Assembly: GCA_018296165.2 (NCBI GenBank)
Contig: JACKQL020000008.1
Coordinates: forward strand, 496,001 to 560,000
DNA length: 64,000 nucleotides
Origin: Termitomyces sp. T153
Taxonomy: Eukaryota; Basidiomycota; Agaricomycetes; Agaricales; Lyophyllaceae
Direction of reading: 5' to 3'
The notes below the pieces were generated by a model, which did not search any database, had not been told where the DNA came from, and saw nothing but the letters and a program-made list of their open reading frames with translations. The first letter of the stretch is position 1. Each line of letters begins with the position of its first letter. Made by a program: the position numbers and the translations under genes. Positions 46,091-56,380 of this stretch are shown piece after piece.

Positions 46091-47236
46091 TGTCACGACC
46101 CGTTCCCCAAAACCCCGCACATCGCCCATCAAACCCCCGAACCCCCAAAAGGACCCCCAACGCTCCGCCAAACTTCCGCCCATGCCCACGCCTACTTCGG
46201 CTAACTCCGACACCTCCCCGGCTAACTCCGACGGCCCCCTGGCCAACTTCGGTGCCTGCCCCGCAGCCACTGACACTTACCCTGGGCTTCCCAAACCCCG
46301 AGAACCACCCCCGCTATTCCTGATCTTCGCCCACCCATCATTAACTCAACACCCTGCTTCCTCCGACCTATTCCAGAATATCACGACAACCTCGGAACAA
46401 CCCGCGATCCCATCAACGTATCAGCGCGGCACGATCTTCAATCACAACCGACACCCGCCCACTCCGTCAAGCCCCGCCAAGCCCCGCCGCCACAGCCGAT
46501 GTACCCCGAAGTCCTCCGGTAGTCAGTATATAAGTCATCGAGTAGCTCTTTGTACTCCAGTCTTGATATTGCTTAACGTTACCTATGGTCTGATTGTTTC
46601 CTCTTTGTGTTTCGTGTTCGTTTTCGTATCCCTTTCTCCTTACTCTCAGTTTCCCGGTCTTATCTCAGTCTCCCGGTCTTATCTCAGTCTCCCGGTCTTG
46701 TCTCGTCCCCTTTTCGTTATCGCTCTCGTTATCGTTTCGTACCTCCACTCGAATCTACTCTTGTTCCATATTGTCTCGTCTGACGCCGTCTCGGTGACGT
46801 CGTCTGACCCTTGTGCCCAATTCTTCATCAACCCTAACGACCTCACGAACTCCGCGATTATAATTACGAACCCCGACACTCCTTACCAGGTCCGAACCTC
46901 ACTCTTCGCTCGGTCCCGGACTCCATCAACTCCAAATGATCTCCCATCAAACCCCGGCTCCGCCCCCATTGATCACACAGCCACCTACTCCCTTGCTTCC
47001 GCAAATCTCCCGTACGGCCTTCTGCCTGAACCCCGCCAAGACCGTCTCATTTCCCCACAATCCGACTTCTCCGGACCTTCCCGGACCTGTCTGGATCACA
47101 TCTCCCCAATTACCCGTGCAAACCCCCAGGACCCAGAATGTCTTTGAGTGTCCGGTCACCAATGTAGGGGAATCACGCCCGCCTAGTAAGGACTCGCCCA
47201 GTGCAGCTGCGCCCCCGAGGTCAGCGGACCCTGACA
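46091..47236 (-). repeat. A-prime LTR (right, 5' LTR)
   Basis: 1146 bp with three 19-bp units (46,644-46,700). Differs from the left LTR at about 14 positions by hand comparison, all transitions. Confidence 0.92.
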
Positions 47237-47822
47237 GTCAGGGGGGGGGGTTCTGGGGGGACAGGGGTTTGTTGGGCGATGTATGGGGCTTCAGGGAACA
47301 GGTCGTGACATCACCCCCCCTTCAGCATCCAGACCCTTGAGATGCGGGGAGCGGGTTGGGGATCAGTGGGGCATGGGAGTCAAAGCCCAGTAATATTGAT
47401 CAATCTGCAGTGAGTGATGGCGGCATGGGAGGCGAAGTTGAAGCATGGCCGCCACTTCATCAGGGGGTTCTTCCTAATCAATTAAAAGGCCTTGGACATA
47501 CCCCAGAGCTTCCTCAAATTCTTTGTCATGTCCCCTCCCAGTTATTCAGCCGCTTCCCCCACTCTGTTGATTTCAGATGCGGACATGGTGATTGTGTATG
47601 ACAGTGAGGGGGAGGAGTTTGAGTGTCGGCGCCGAGCTGGTGTGATACACTGGAGTTGTGAGCAGCATTGACCTGTTTCTTCAGGGTGGCTGACAGAGTT
47701 CTGCAGAGTTGTTTGCAGTGGTGGTGGGTTCTCTGGGGGGTTCTAGGTGGGCCAAATTTTGTCCTGCGGTGCCCCAATCGGCGGTGGGGGATGTGGAAGG
47801 GGTCCCACCATTGCAGCAAATC

Positions 47823-48261
47823 TGTAAGGGCAACCTCTGGAGGCTGTGGCTCAATCACACAGCTGGCAAAGGGAAATCCAAAGTCTATTCAGTACTGTAC
47901 AGTGTCTACTAAGATAACTACTCACCTGGCAAAGGGAAATCCAAAGAGAACAAGTCTTGGGATTCTCTAGGCCAGGTGTGATGCTTCAGAGGCTTCAGAA
48001 GCGTGAGAAACAACTATACAGTATGATAGAGAAAAAAGACACAAGTGATGTGTCAGCAATTGGTCAGCAGTTACATAAGCCAGTGGCAGTGTCAAAGGGC
48101 ACACTTGTCTGAATTATTGACAGAGAACTGGTGCAGCCTGAGGGCTGAAACTAAGACCAATAGATAGGGAACAGGAAGGAGAATAAAGGAAAACTATAAC
48201 AGAGCAAATCTGACAAGAACTGGAGGAGGAGAAGGAGAAACAAGTGAGACATCCCCTGACA
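47823..48261 (-). repeat. Chromovirus copy 1, 3' LTR
   Basis: 439 bp; on + it begins TGTAAGGGCAACC and ends CATCCCCTGACA. Differs from the partner at three transitions. Confidence 0.93.
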
Positions 48262-48275
48262 TCACCCCCCCTCTA
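48262..48275 (-). other. Polypurine tract of chromovirus copy 1
   Basis: Minus strand reads AGAGGGGGGGTGA immediately before the 3' LTR, overlapping the TAG that ends pol. This is the expected plus-strand priming site. Confidence 0.7.
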
Positions 48276-51200
48276 GGATGTGGCGCCTTGATGCACTAGG
48301 TAGAAGAAGTCATGAATTGCCTGGTCAGCTACTGAAATAGAGTAGATGCCTCAAATCACTTTGAGGGCATTGGGATGCCTACGGTAGAAGTCCTGGACCA
48401 AGCCTGGTGCATGAACATTAGCCTGTGGTTCCCAAAAGATGTCCTCAATGCCATATCCCTTCCATTTCACCTTGAACTGCGATTTCCCTTGGAATACCCT
48501 GCTGTCCTGGATTTCCTCCACCTCATATTCTTCCTCATCATTGACCAGGACTGGTGGTAGGGGTGGCTTAGAGTGATGGCCTGGGATTGGATCCTCTGGA
48601 GCTGGAAACAACTTGACCACATTGAAGACTGGATGCAGTTGGTGCAGGCCTGCTGGGAGTTTAAGTCAGTATGCCAAAGGCCCTACCTTCTTCTCCACCA
48701 TGAAGGGGCCCAGATGACAATGTGACAGCTTCAGGGATGGCCTTGTTGTTTTAATGTCTGAGCTGTCCAAGTACACACAGTCCCCAGGCTTGTAAACTGG
48801 CACAAGAGTCCATCTGCGATCATAGTACCATGCCATGTCTTCCTTGGCCTTCACCAATGCAGCTTTTGCCTCCTCCTGTGCCCTTCTCATCTGGTTCACA
48901 AACTCATTGACGGAATCATTCTCTGAGGGGTGTGCCCAAGGTTCAAATCCCATGCGAGGGTGCCTGCCAGTGTCCAGGAAGAATGGAGTCATCTGTGTGG
49001 AAGAGTGAACGTGGTTGTTGTATTGGAATTCTGCATCTGGCAGCAGCTCATCCCAGTCATTCTGCCTCTCATTACAAAACAGGCAGAGATACTGTTCCAG
49101 TTCCTGGTTAATGTGTTCTGTCTGCCCATCTGACTGAGGGTGATAGGCCATGGTGGTATGGAGCTTTATGCCTAGCAGGCGATACAGTTCTTGAGTGAAT
49201 TCTGCCACAAACTGGGGGCCCCAGTCTGAGACATATCCATCTGACAGACCGTGAAGTTTCCAGACATTCTTACGGTACAGGATGGCCACTCCCAAGGCAG
49301 AGCATGTGGTGTGAGTAGGTATGAAGTGAGCCAGTTTGCCATAGAGGTCCACCACCACCATCATGGCATGGTACCCATGAGCATCTGGGAGCTCCACAAT
49401 GAAATCCACTGATGCAACACTCCAGCGAGCAGCTGGAATAGGAAGTGGGTGGAGCTGGCCCATGGGTGCTTGGCAGCGAGGTTTTGTATGGAGACAGAGG
49501 TTGCAGGTGCTAGTGTAGGTGCCTACATATTGGGAGATCTGTGGCCACCAATAGTTCCAGGATACCAGCTCTAGCGTCTTCCACCTTCTAGGATGTCCAG
49601 CCACTTGAGAGTCATGATGTTGTTCTACAATGCGCTGACGAAGTTCTGGAATGTTAGGCACATAAATGCATCCTCTGAAAGTCAGCAGCCCATCCTGAAG
49701 ACCCCACTCATCTGCATGCACTGACTTGACTCTGCTTGCCCGTTGAGCTTGTAGGGCCTGTGCAGCCTAGGCAACTGCATCCTCCTGTGCACCCTCCCGG
49801 TTCCCTCGTCGGATGTCCCTAAGGATGTTTGCCTCATCTCCCTGAGCCACAATCCCTTCTAGTGCATGGATGGCAAAGAGCTCCGGCTTGAGGAGGACAA
49901 TATTGTCATTATTTCCTGCTCCAGTGCCATGGTCCGCCTGCCTGGACAGTGCATCTGGTTTGCCCATGCTCCATCCTGGTTTGTGGTGCAGTGAGAAGTC
50001 AAAGTTGGCCAGATATAGAGACCACCGAGCTTGATGTCGATTGAGTTTCTTAGCAGAATGGAAGTACTCCAGGTCCTTATGGTCTGTCCAGACTTCAAAC
50101 TTATGTTGTGCACCCTCAAGGAAATGCCTCCATTCTTCAAAGGACCAAATAATTGCCAGCATCTCCTTGTTGTGGATCTCATAGTTCTGTTCCACTGCAT
50201 TAAGGCTCTTGGGGTAGAAGGCTACTGGGTGCCATTTGCCATCCTCTTTTGACTGCTAGGAGAGGACTGCCCCTGTAGCAAAGTCTGAGCTATCTGCTTC
50301 CACACAGAATGGAGAGTCATTGTTGGGGAACAGGAGGACTGGCTTTGAGGTCACAGATTGCTTGAGGGCATTGAAGGCAGCTTGCTGTGGGGGCTCCCAC
50401 TGCCATGCAGTATCCTTAACTGTGAGATCAAAGAGGGGTTGTGCATAGTGGGAGAAATCCTGTATGAACCTCCGATAGAAATTGACAAACTCAAGAAAGG
50501 CCTGAAGTTCCTTTTTATTCCTTGGCTCAGGCCACTCTGCTACTCCGGCCACTTCAATGGAGTCCATCTCAGCAGTTCCATGTGAAATGATCAAACCCAG
50601 GTACTCCACTTTTGTCTGTTTGAACTCGCACTTCTCAGGCTTTAAATAGAGCTGGTGTTGGTGGAGGCATTCCAAGACCATGCATGTGACCTGGCGGTGC
50701 TCCTTCTGAGTTCTTGTGTAGATGAGGATATTGTCCAGATACACACAGATGACACCTTCCTCAATCAGATCACAGAAAATGTCATTCATCATAGTCTGAA
50801 AGGTGGCTGGGCTATTGGTGAGACCAAAGAACATTACCAGAGGTTCAAAAAGTCCATGATTAGTTCGGAATGCTGCCTTCCACTCATCCCCTTCTTTGAT
50901 GCATACATTGTTGTAGCCCCAGCGGACATCCAACTTAGTGAAATAGCATGCACCTTGAAGGTTGTTGATGAGTTCTGAGATGAGTGGCAAAGGGTAGTGG
51001 TTCTTTACTGTCATCGCATTCAGGACCCAATAATCCTGAACCAGACAAAGAGACCCATCCTTCTTCTTAATAAAGAAGACTGGGGAGGCCATTGGAGACT
51101 TGGAGAGTTGTATTCGTCCTGAGCTAAGATTCTCTTGCAGGAAAGCATCCAGCTCGTCCTGTTCATGGGGTGCGAGTGAGTAGACCTTGCAACTGGAGGG

Positions 51201-52324
51201 CTCTGCATCTGGTATCAGCTCAATCGCATGATCCCACTGCTTACACTCTGGAAGTGAATCAAAGGAGGCCTTGGAGAATACATCCTCAAAATCATGGAGG
51301 TGATTGGAAACAGTGCTATGGAAAGGCTTGGGCTGTGAATTTGCCACAAATGCCTCAGCCAAACGCTGAGAAGTTGTCTGACTAGCCCAAATCTCTGCCA
51401 TGGCAGGAGGGAGGCCAAGGACTGTGGCATAGATCCAATCACCCACCTCTATATTCTCATCCGGGGACTCTGCATCTGGAGTATGGGTCCATTCTCCTCC
51501 TCCTTCCTCTTCCTCTGGAGATTCACACCCAACACCTTGGACATCCTCATAGAGGGCCTCTCTATAAGGAAATGCCAGAGGGGGGGACTCAGGAGGTTGA
51601 GATCAGCATAAGGGAGATGCCCAGCACGACAGGCATGCACAGCAGCATGCTCACGAACTTTGGCTCTCCACTCTATACAGGCTTCTTCTGCACAGGTAAT
51701 GCAGCAACATGGGCAACAACTCATCTTCACCTCACCCTTAGTCCAGTCAATCTCTGGATTGTGTTCACATAGCCAGGTGAGCCCCAGGATCATGTCTTGC
51801 TTTCCCAAACTAGTGATGGCAAAAGCAGCTCGCTCTGAGTGGTCTTGGTAGCGGAGGACCAGGTCCACCACAGAGCGAATAGAGCCAGCTTCATTGAGCA
51901 TGCCATCAACATTGTATACAGGGATAGGATGAGAAAGGGGGCGAGTGGTCAGGTGGTGTCGTTGCATGTAGTCAGTGTTGAAAAAGAGGCCTGTTGCACC
52001 GCTGTCAAGAAGGGCAACCACACTTTGGATCTGCTAGGTGTCCATTGTCTCAATCTCCACCTGTAGCTTCAGGGAGTTGGTAGAAGGGGTAGAAGCAACA
52101 ACATAATGGTAGGGGAGGTGGCGTTCCCATGCAGGGATGTGAGGGCATGTGCTGGGGGGTGTGTTTCTGGCTGAGACTGAGACTTTAGCTGGAGGGGGAG
52201 TTTGTATGTCTGAGGAGGGGCTTATCATTTCAGGCATAGTATCAACAATGGCAACAGATATATTTGATTCTATGGACAAGGGAGCGAAACAAATAGCACT
52301 GGGCAATGGGGGTGTACTGGTCAT
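48273..52324 (-). pseudogene. Chromovirus copy 1 pol polyprotein (disrupted)
   Basis: Start MTSTPPLPSAICFAPLSIES at 52,324; natural end at TAG 48,273. Protease: VALLDSGATGLFFNTDYMQ. Reverse transcriptase (50,256-51,446): SPVFFIKKKDGSLCLVQDYW, FTKLDVRWGYNN and CVYLDNILIYTRT, where the catalytic YLDD is YLDN. RNase H: NYEIHNKEMLAIIWSFEEWR and EVWTDHKDLEYF. Integrase (48,666-49,721): HHDSQVAGHPRRWKT with CNLC (H2C2), VDFIVELPD, SDWGPQFV and TEHINQELEQYL. Chromodomain: EYEVEEIQDSRVFQGKSQF, then KVKWKGYGIEDIFWEP. Breaks: TAG at 52,034, 50,256 and 49,767, TGA at 48,666 and 48,351, and a one-base deletion in a C-run near 51,580. It cannot make a functional enzyme. Confidence 0.92.
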
Positions 52325-52335
52325 CTGTTGCCCTT

Positions 52336-54990
52336 TTAAAAATCCTCAGACTCCGTAGGAACCTCCTCCAATCCATTGGCCACTTCCTCAGAATGGACAG
52401 CTATAGGTGCGTCTGAAGAGGGAGTTCCTGTGGCATCCCGGGCTGTGAGGAGTTGGATGAGCAGCTCTTCTTGCTCTGATGCTGACAAGTAGCAAACTTC
52501 TAGCCCTTGAGTACAGTAACGGGCAAAATGACCTGCCTTCCCACAGCGTCGACACAGCAAGGGGGTGGTAGACCGCTGTCAGGAAGCATCAACATCCATT
52601 GGGACTCCTTGGGGTAGAGAGTGCAGAGGAGCAGCATGAGGCATGAAGAAAGGAGCTGCACCTGGTCATGAGGATGCAGGTGCAGGTGCAGAAGAGAGAG
52701 CTTGGGAGGTGAACCCTCCACAAGGAAAAGGGAAGGTTGGGGGTTGCATCCGCCGCAGCTCACATCACAGTTCCATGAGCTGCCACTGCTAGTGTGCCAC
52801 CTTGTACCAGGTATTGACCTGCTCATTGTCAGGTTCCACTGACCATGGGGGCTCAGCTGCACTGGGCAAGTCCTTACTAGGTGGGCGTGATCCCCTTGCA
52901 CTGGCAACTGGACACTCAAAAGTGTTCTGGACACTGATTGCTTGTGCAGATAGTTGGTGGGATGTGATCCGAACAGGTCTGGGGAGGTCCAGAGAAGTCA
53001 GATTACGAGGAAATGGGATGGGCTTGGTGGGGTTCAGGCAGAAGACTATATGGGAGATTCATGGACGCAAAGGGTTAGGAGGCTACGTGATCAATGGTAG
53101 TGGAGCCAGGGTTTGATGGAAGATCAATTGGGGTTGATGGAGTCCGGAACCAAGCAAAGAGCGGGGTTTGGATCTGGTGAAAGAGTGTCGGGGTTTGTAA
53201 TTGTAATCGCGGAGTTTGTGAGGTTGTTAAGGTTGAGGAAGACTTGGGCACAACGGCTGGACGGAGTCACCAAGACAGCGTCGGACAAAATGAAATGGAG
53301 TTGAGATGGAACAAGAATAGATTTGAGCGGAGATACAAAACAATAATGAGAATATTAACAAAATGGAGACAAGACAAGACCGGGAGACTGAGATAAGACT
53401 GGGAGACTGAGAGAAGACCAGGAGACTGAGATAAGACCAGGAGACTAAGATAAGACTGGAAGACTGAGAGTAAGGAAAACAAGACACAGAACATGGAACA
53501 CGAGAAAGAAAACAATCAGACCATAGGTAACGTTAACAATAGGTAGGTAATATCAAGACTAGAGTACGAAGAGCTACTCAATGTCTTAAATACTGACTAC
53601 TGGAGAACTTTGGAGTACGTCAGCTGTGGTGGCGGGGCTTGGTGGAGCTCGACGGAGTTGGTGGGTGTCAGTTGCAATCAAGGGTCGGGCTGCATTGATA
53701 TGTTGATGGGATTATTTGGGAATGCGGGTTGCCCCGAGGTTGTCATGATACTCCAGAATGGGTCAGAGGAGCCAGGGTGTTGAGTTGATGATGGGTGGCA
53801 AAGATCAGGAACAGCGGGAGTGGTTCTTGGGGTTCGGGAGATCCAGGGTAAGTGTCAGTGGCTGCAGGAAAGGCGTCGAAGTTGGCCAGGGGGCCATCGG
53901 AGTTAGCTGGGGAGGCATCAGAGTTAGCCGAGAGTGCGTTGGGGCTAATCAAAATAGGCACGGGGCATGGGCGGAAGTTCAGCAGAGTGTCAGGGGTTTT
54001 GGGGAATAGGAGGTTGCTGGACGATGTGTGGGGGTCCAGGGGACAGGTCGTGACACTCATCATCTGGGTGCCCTTCTGCCATGCTGTCTATACCATCCCG
54101 GAGAGAGGGGTGGAGTCTGTCACGGAAGGTTAGGCAGAGTTGTAGACCATCTGAATATCCAGCCTGTTCAACTAAGGCACGAAAGGAGTCAATGTACTCA
54201 TCAAGTGACCGCTTTCCTTGACCATACTGAGTTTGGTCTCAAAGGGAAAGAGCTGCAGTTTTGGCTGGGTTAAGGAAGAAGAACTCTGCTCAGAACTCCT
54301 TCTCAAACTCTGTCCAGCTAGAGAAACTCTCCACTCCTCCTGGGCGTCAGAAGATACACAGTGCATAAGTTGAGGCTTGACCAGCCTTCATGTAGGAGAG
54401 GACCCAGGCAATTTTCAAGGCGTCCGAGGTAAAGGCTTCACCACTCAGCTGGATATAGGTAATGCAGGACTGGAGGAAATGTTCTCCAGCCTTACAATCT
54501 CCATCGTATACATCAGGGAGTGCAGGACAAGGGAGTTTGGAATGACGAGCTAAAAGGCCTAAGCCAGATGCAGACGCAAACCATTCTGCAGCAGCTGGAG
54601 CCAACAAGCCTGAGCTAGGTGCAGACACAAACCATTCTGCATCTGCTGGGGGCATCAAGGAGTGGTAGGAGCAAGGGGGAGATGTTCCAGAAGGGCTTGT
54701 AGAGAAAGGGACACTGCTTCAGTAGTTTGACGGAGTCCAGTGAGTTCAGCTGTGTGGGAAGTAAGGGAGGCTTGGGTAAGTTGAACCTATGTTTCCAGGG
54801 ACAGTAAACGACTCCAGGCATCATCCTGGGGGCTTGAAGCATCAGAGGGAGGTGCTGGAGGGGTTGGCTAGGTCATAGGAAGAGCACAGGGGCACTAAGA
54901 CACTGGTGGGGGAGAGACCTTTTGAGGCACCAAGTAGAAGCTCAAGTAACCAAAAAGGGGGCTCCCAGACTGAATCTGGAGACTTGTTCT
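52336..54990 (-). pseudogene. Chromovirus copy 1 gag, split by a solo LTR
   Basis: The N-terminal half (54,056-54,990) contains PDVYDGDCKAGEHFLQSCIT and SDALKIAWVLSYMKAGQAST. The C-terminal part (52,336-52,826) contains WYKVAH and CRRCGKAGHFARYC, the CCHC knuckle, and ends ESEDF at 52,336. The break at ATGAG lies in the ...HPDDE segment. Several stops and a frameshift occur in addition to the insertion. Confidence 0.85.
52827..54055 (+). repeat. Solo family-A LTR inserted in chromovirus gag
   Basis: 1229 bp, TGTCAGG...GGTCGTGACA, with a perfect 5-bp target duplication CTCAT at 52,822-52,826 and 54,056-54,060. No internal sequence remains, so this is the product of LTR-LTR recombination. Confidence 0.92.
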
Positions 54991-54992
54991 GC

Positions 54993-55431
54993 TGTAAGGG
55001 CAACCTCTGGAGGCTGTGGCTCAATCACACAGCTGGCAAAGGGAAATCCAAAGTCTATTCAGTACTGTACAGTGTCTACCAAGATAACTACTCACCTGGC
55101 AAAGGGAAATCCAAAGAGAACAAGTCTTGGGATTCCCTAGGCCAGGTGTGATGCTTCAGAGGCTTCAGAAGCGTGAGAAACAACTATACAGTATGATAGA
55201 GAAAAAAGACACAAGTGATGTGTCAGCAATTGGTCAGCAGTTACATAAGCCAGTGGCAGTGTCAAAGGGCACACTTGTCTGAATTATTGACAGAGAACTG
55301 GTGCAGCCTGAGGGCTGAAACTAGGACCAATAGATAGGGAACAGGAAGGAGAATAAAGGAAAACTATAACAGAGCAAATCTGACAAGAACTGGAGGAGGA
55401 GAAGGAGAAACAAGTGAGACATCCCCTGACA
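54993..55431 (-). repeat. Chromovirus copy 1, 5' LTR
   Basis: 439 bp partner of 47,823-48,261. No canonical TGG-type tRNA primer site follows it; the adjoining minus-strand bases are GCAGAACAAGTC. Confidence 0.93.
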
Positions 55432-56380
55432 GAATCCCTCAGGTGGAGGTGATGGCAGAGGAGTTTGCAAGGGTGTTGGCGTGGGCTCAGGGCCTCCAAT
55501 GCTGGAGTGGTGCCAAAACGAGGCCCTGGTGAGTCTTTTGAGTTCTCCTTTGTCACATGTGCTGATTTGTTGTTCTCAGTGTGTTCTCTGTGCATGGCGG
55601 GGTGAGGCCTGCATCTTTGATGCACCCTCTGTGGGCTTGTGGCATGACACTTCTGTTTGCCTTCCATGTCGTGCAAGCCACGAGAAGTGCTCGATCTTGT
55701 TGGAGTGGCAAGTGGCATGCATTGCTGCGGAGCAGGGGTGGGACAAGAACTGGGTGCAGAGTCAGCTGGGCGAGGCATGGAAGACCCAGATGTCAGGGGA
55801 GGTGAGTGCGGGGTGGTCTGTGGGGCAGGTAGGGCCTCCATGGGGTGGGCAGAGGGAGGGGGCATCCTTGGCGGCAGACTGTGGGAAGTGGAGAGCTTCT
55901 CCGCCGTTGGGGGCAGGGCCCAGCAAGAGGCTGTGGGGGTATGAGCTGATGGCAGATCTTCTGGGGTTTCATGTTCACTCTCCTATCCCAGACGCAGCCT
56001 TGGGATGGGCATCAAGTTCTCTGGAGCCCCCCACCTTCAATCATGGAGGTCTTCCTTCACAAGTGGGTGGAGGTGCTAACAGCGGCATTGATGGCACGGG
56101 AGGGGGAGCTTCGATGGGCAAGGGAGGATTGAGACATGGTGTGGGCAGAGAAGGAGGCATTGGAGTGGGCATGGAACACCTCAGTGCAGGTGGTGCTGGA
56201 GCAAGTGCCGAAGGTACAGGGCTTGCAGGAGTGTCCAATGTAGTGGGAGGTGTGGCCCATGGAGGAGGCAGAGGAGCAGGAAATGGCACTGGAGGGTGGT
56301 CTGCTGCAAGCGGAGTTGGAGGCAGCAAGGCAGAGGGAGGATTGGCTGGCCAATGAGGCCGCTTCAGGGCGCATGGAGAT

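Larger units (their letters stand above)
41142..47236 (-). mobile_element. Complete non-autonomous LTR retrotransposon (A-prime)
   Basis: Two direct LTRs (41,142-42,306 and 46,091-47,236) bounded by TGTCA...TGACA, with a perfect 5-bp target duplication GTCAG (41,137-41,141 and 47,237-47,241). The internal 3.8 kb has one gag-like gene on the minus strand next to the right-hand LTR, so transcription is right to left; the rest has no protease, reverse transcriptase or integrase. On the minus strand the LTR is followed by TCACCCCCCTTTCAG. The element is CpG-rich and about 6.1 kb. It must be mobilised by another element's enzymes (inference). Confidence 0.9.
40222..47310 (+). repeat. LTR-B of family A, 5'-truncated and split by the A-prime element
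   Basis: Two segments, 40,222-41,141 and 47,237-47,310 (GTCAG duplicated at the break). The first ~160 bp of the LTR are missing at the junction with the gag fragment. It ends GGTCGTGACA. Hand comparison with LTR-C shows about ten differences in roughly 920 bp, all transitions. It serves as 5' LTR for the internal region that follows. Confidence 0.8.
47823..55431 (-). mobile_element. Ty3/gypsy chromovirus (copy 1), full length, mutated
   Basis: LTRs of 439 bp at both ends with only three differences, flanked by AAATC (left) and GAATC (right), a one-mismatch 5-bp duplication; the empty-site copy at 40,064 has AAATC. Order on the minus strand: 5' LTR, gag with CCHC knuckle, protease, reverse transcriptase, RNase H, integrase, chromodomain, polypurine tract, 3' LTR. 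Pol carries five premature stops, a frameshift and a catalytic-site change. Gag is split by a solo family-A LTR. Length 7.6 kb, or about 6.4 kb without that LTR. Confidence 0.93.
47566..56380 (+). pseudogene. Family-A gag-like gene with Zn(2)Cys(6)-like cysteine cluster, split by insertion
   Basis: The 5' exons lie before the chromovirus (about 47,529-47,822: VIVYDSEGEEFECRRRAG, then GSRWAKFCPAVPQSAVGDVE), and the remainder is at 55,432-56,380. There PPMLEWCQNEAL is followed by a 51-nt intron (55,529-55,579, GTGAGT...TTCTCAG). The next exon opens CVLCAWRGEACIFDAPSV and continues to DTSVCLPCRASHEKC: six Cys spaced 2-6-15-2-6. The protein goes on with AAEQGWDKNWVQSQLGE, a Gly/Pro-rich linker and degraded coiled coil. 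Frame changes and CpG loss make this copy defective. It is upstream of no pol gene. Confidence 0.55.
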
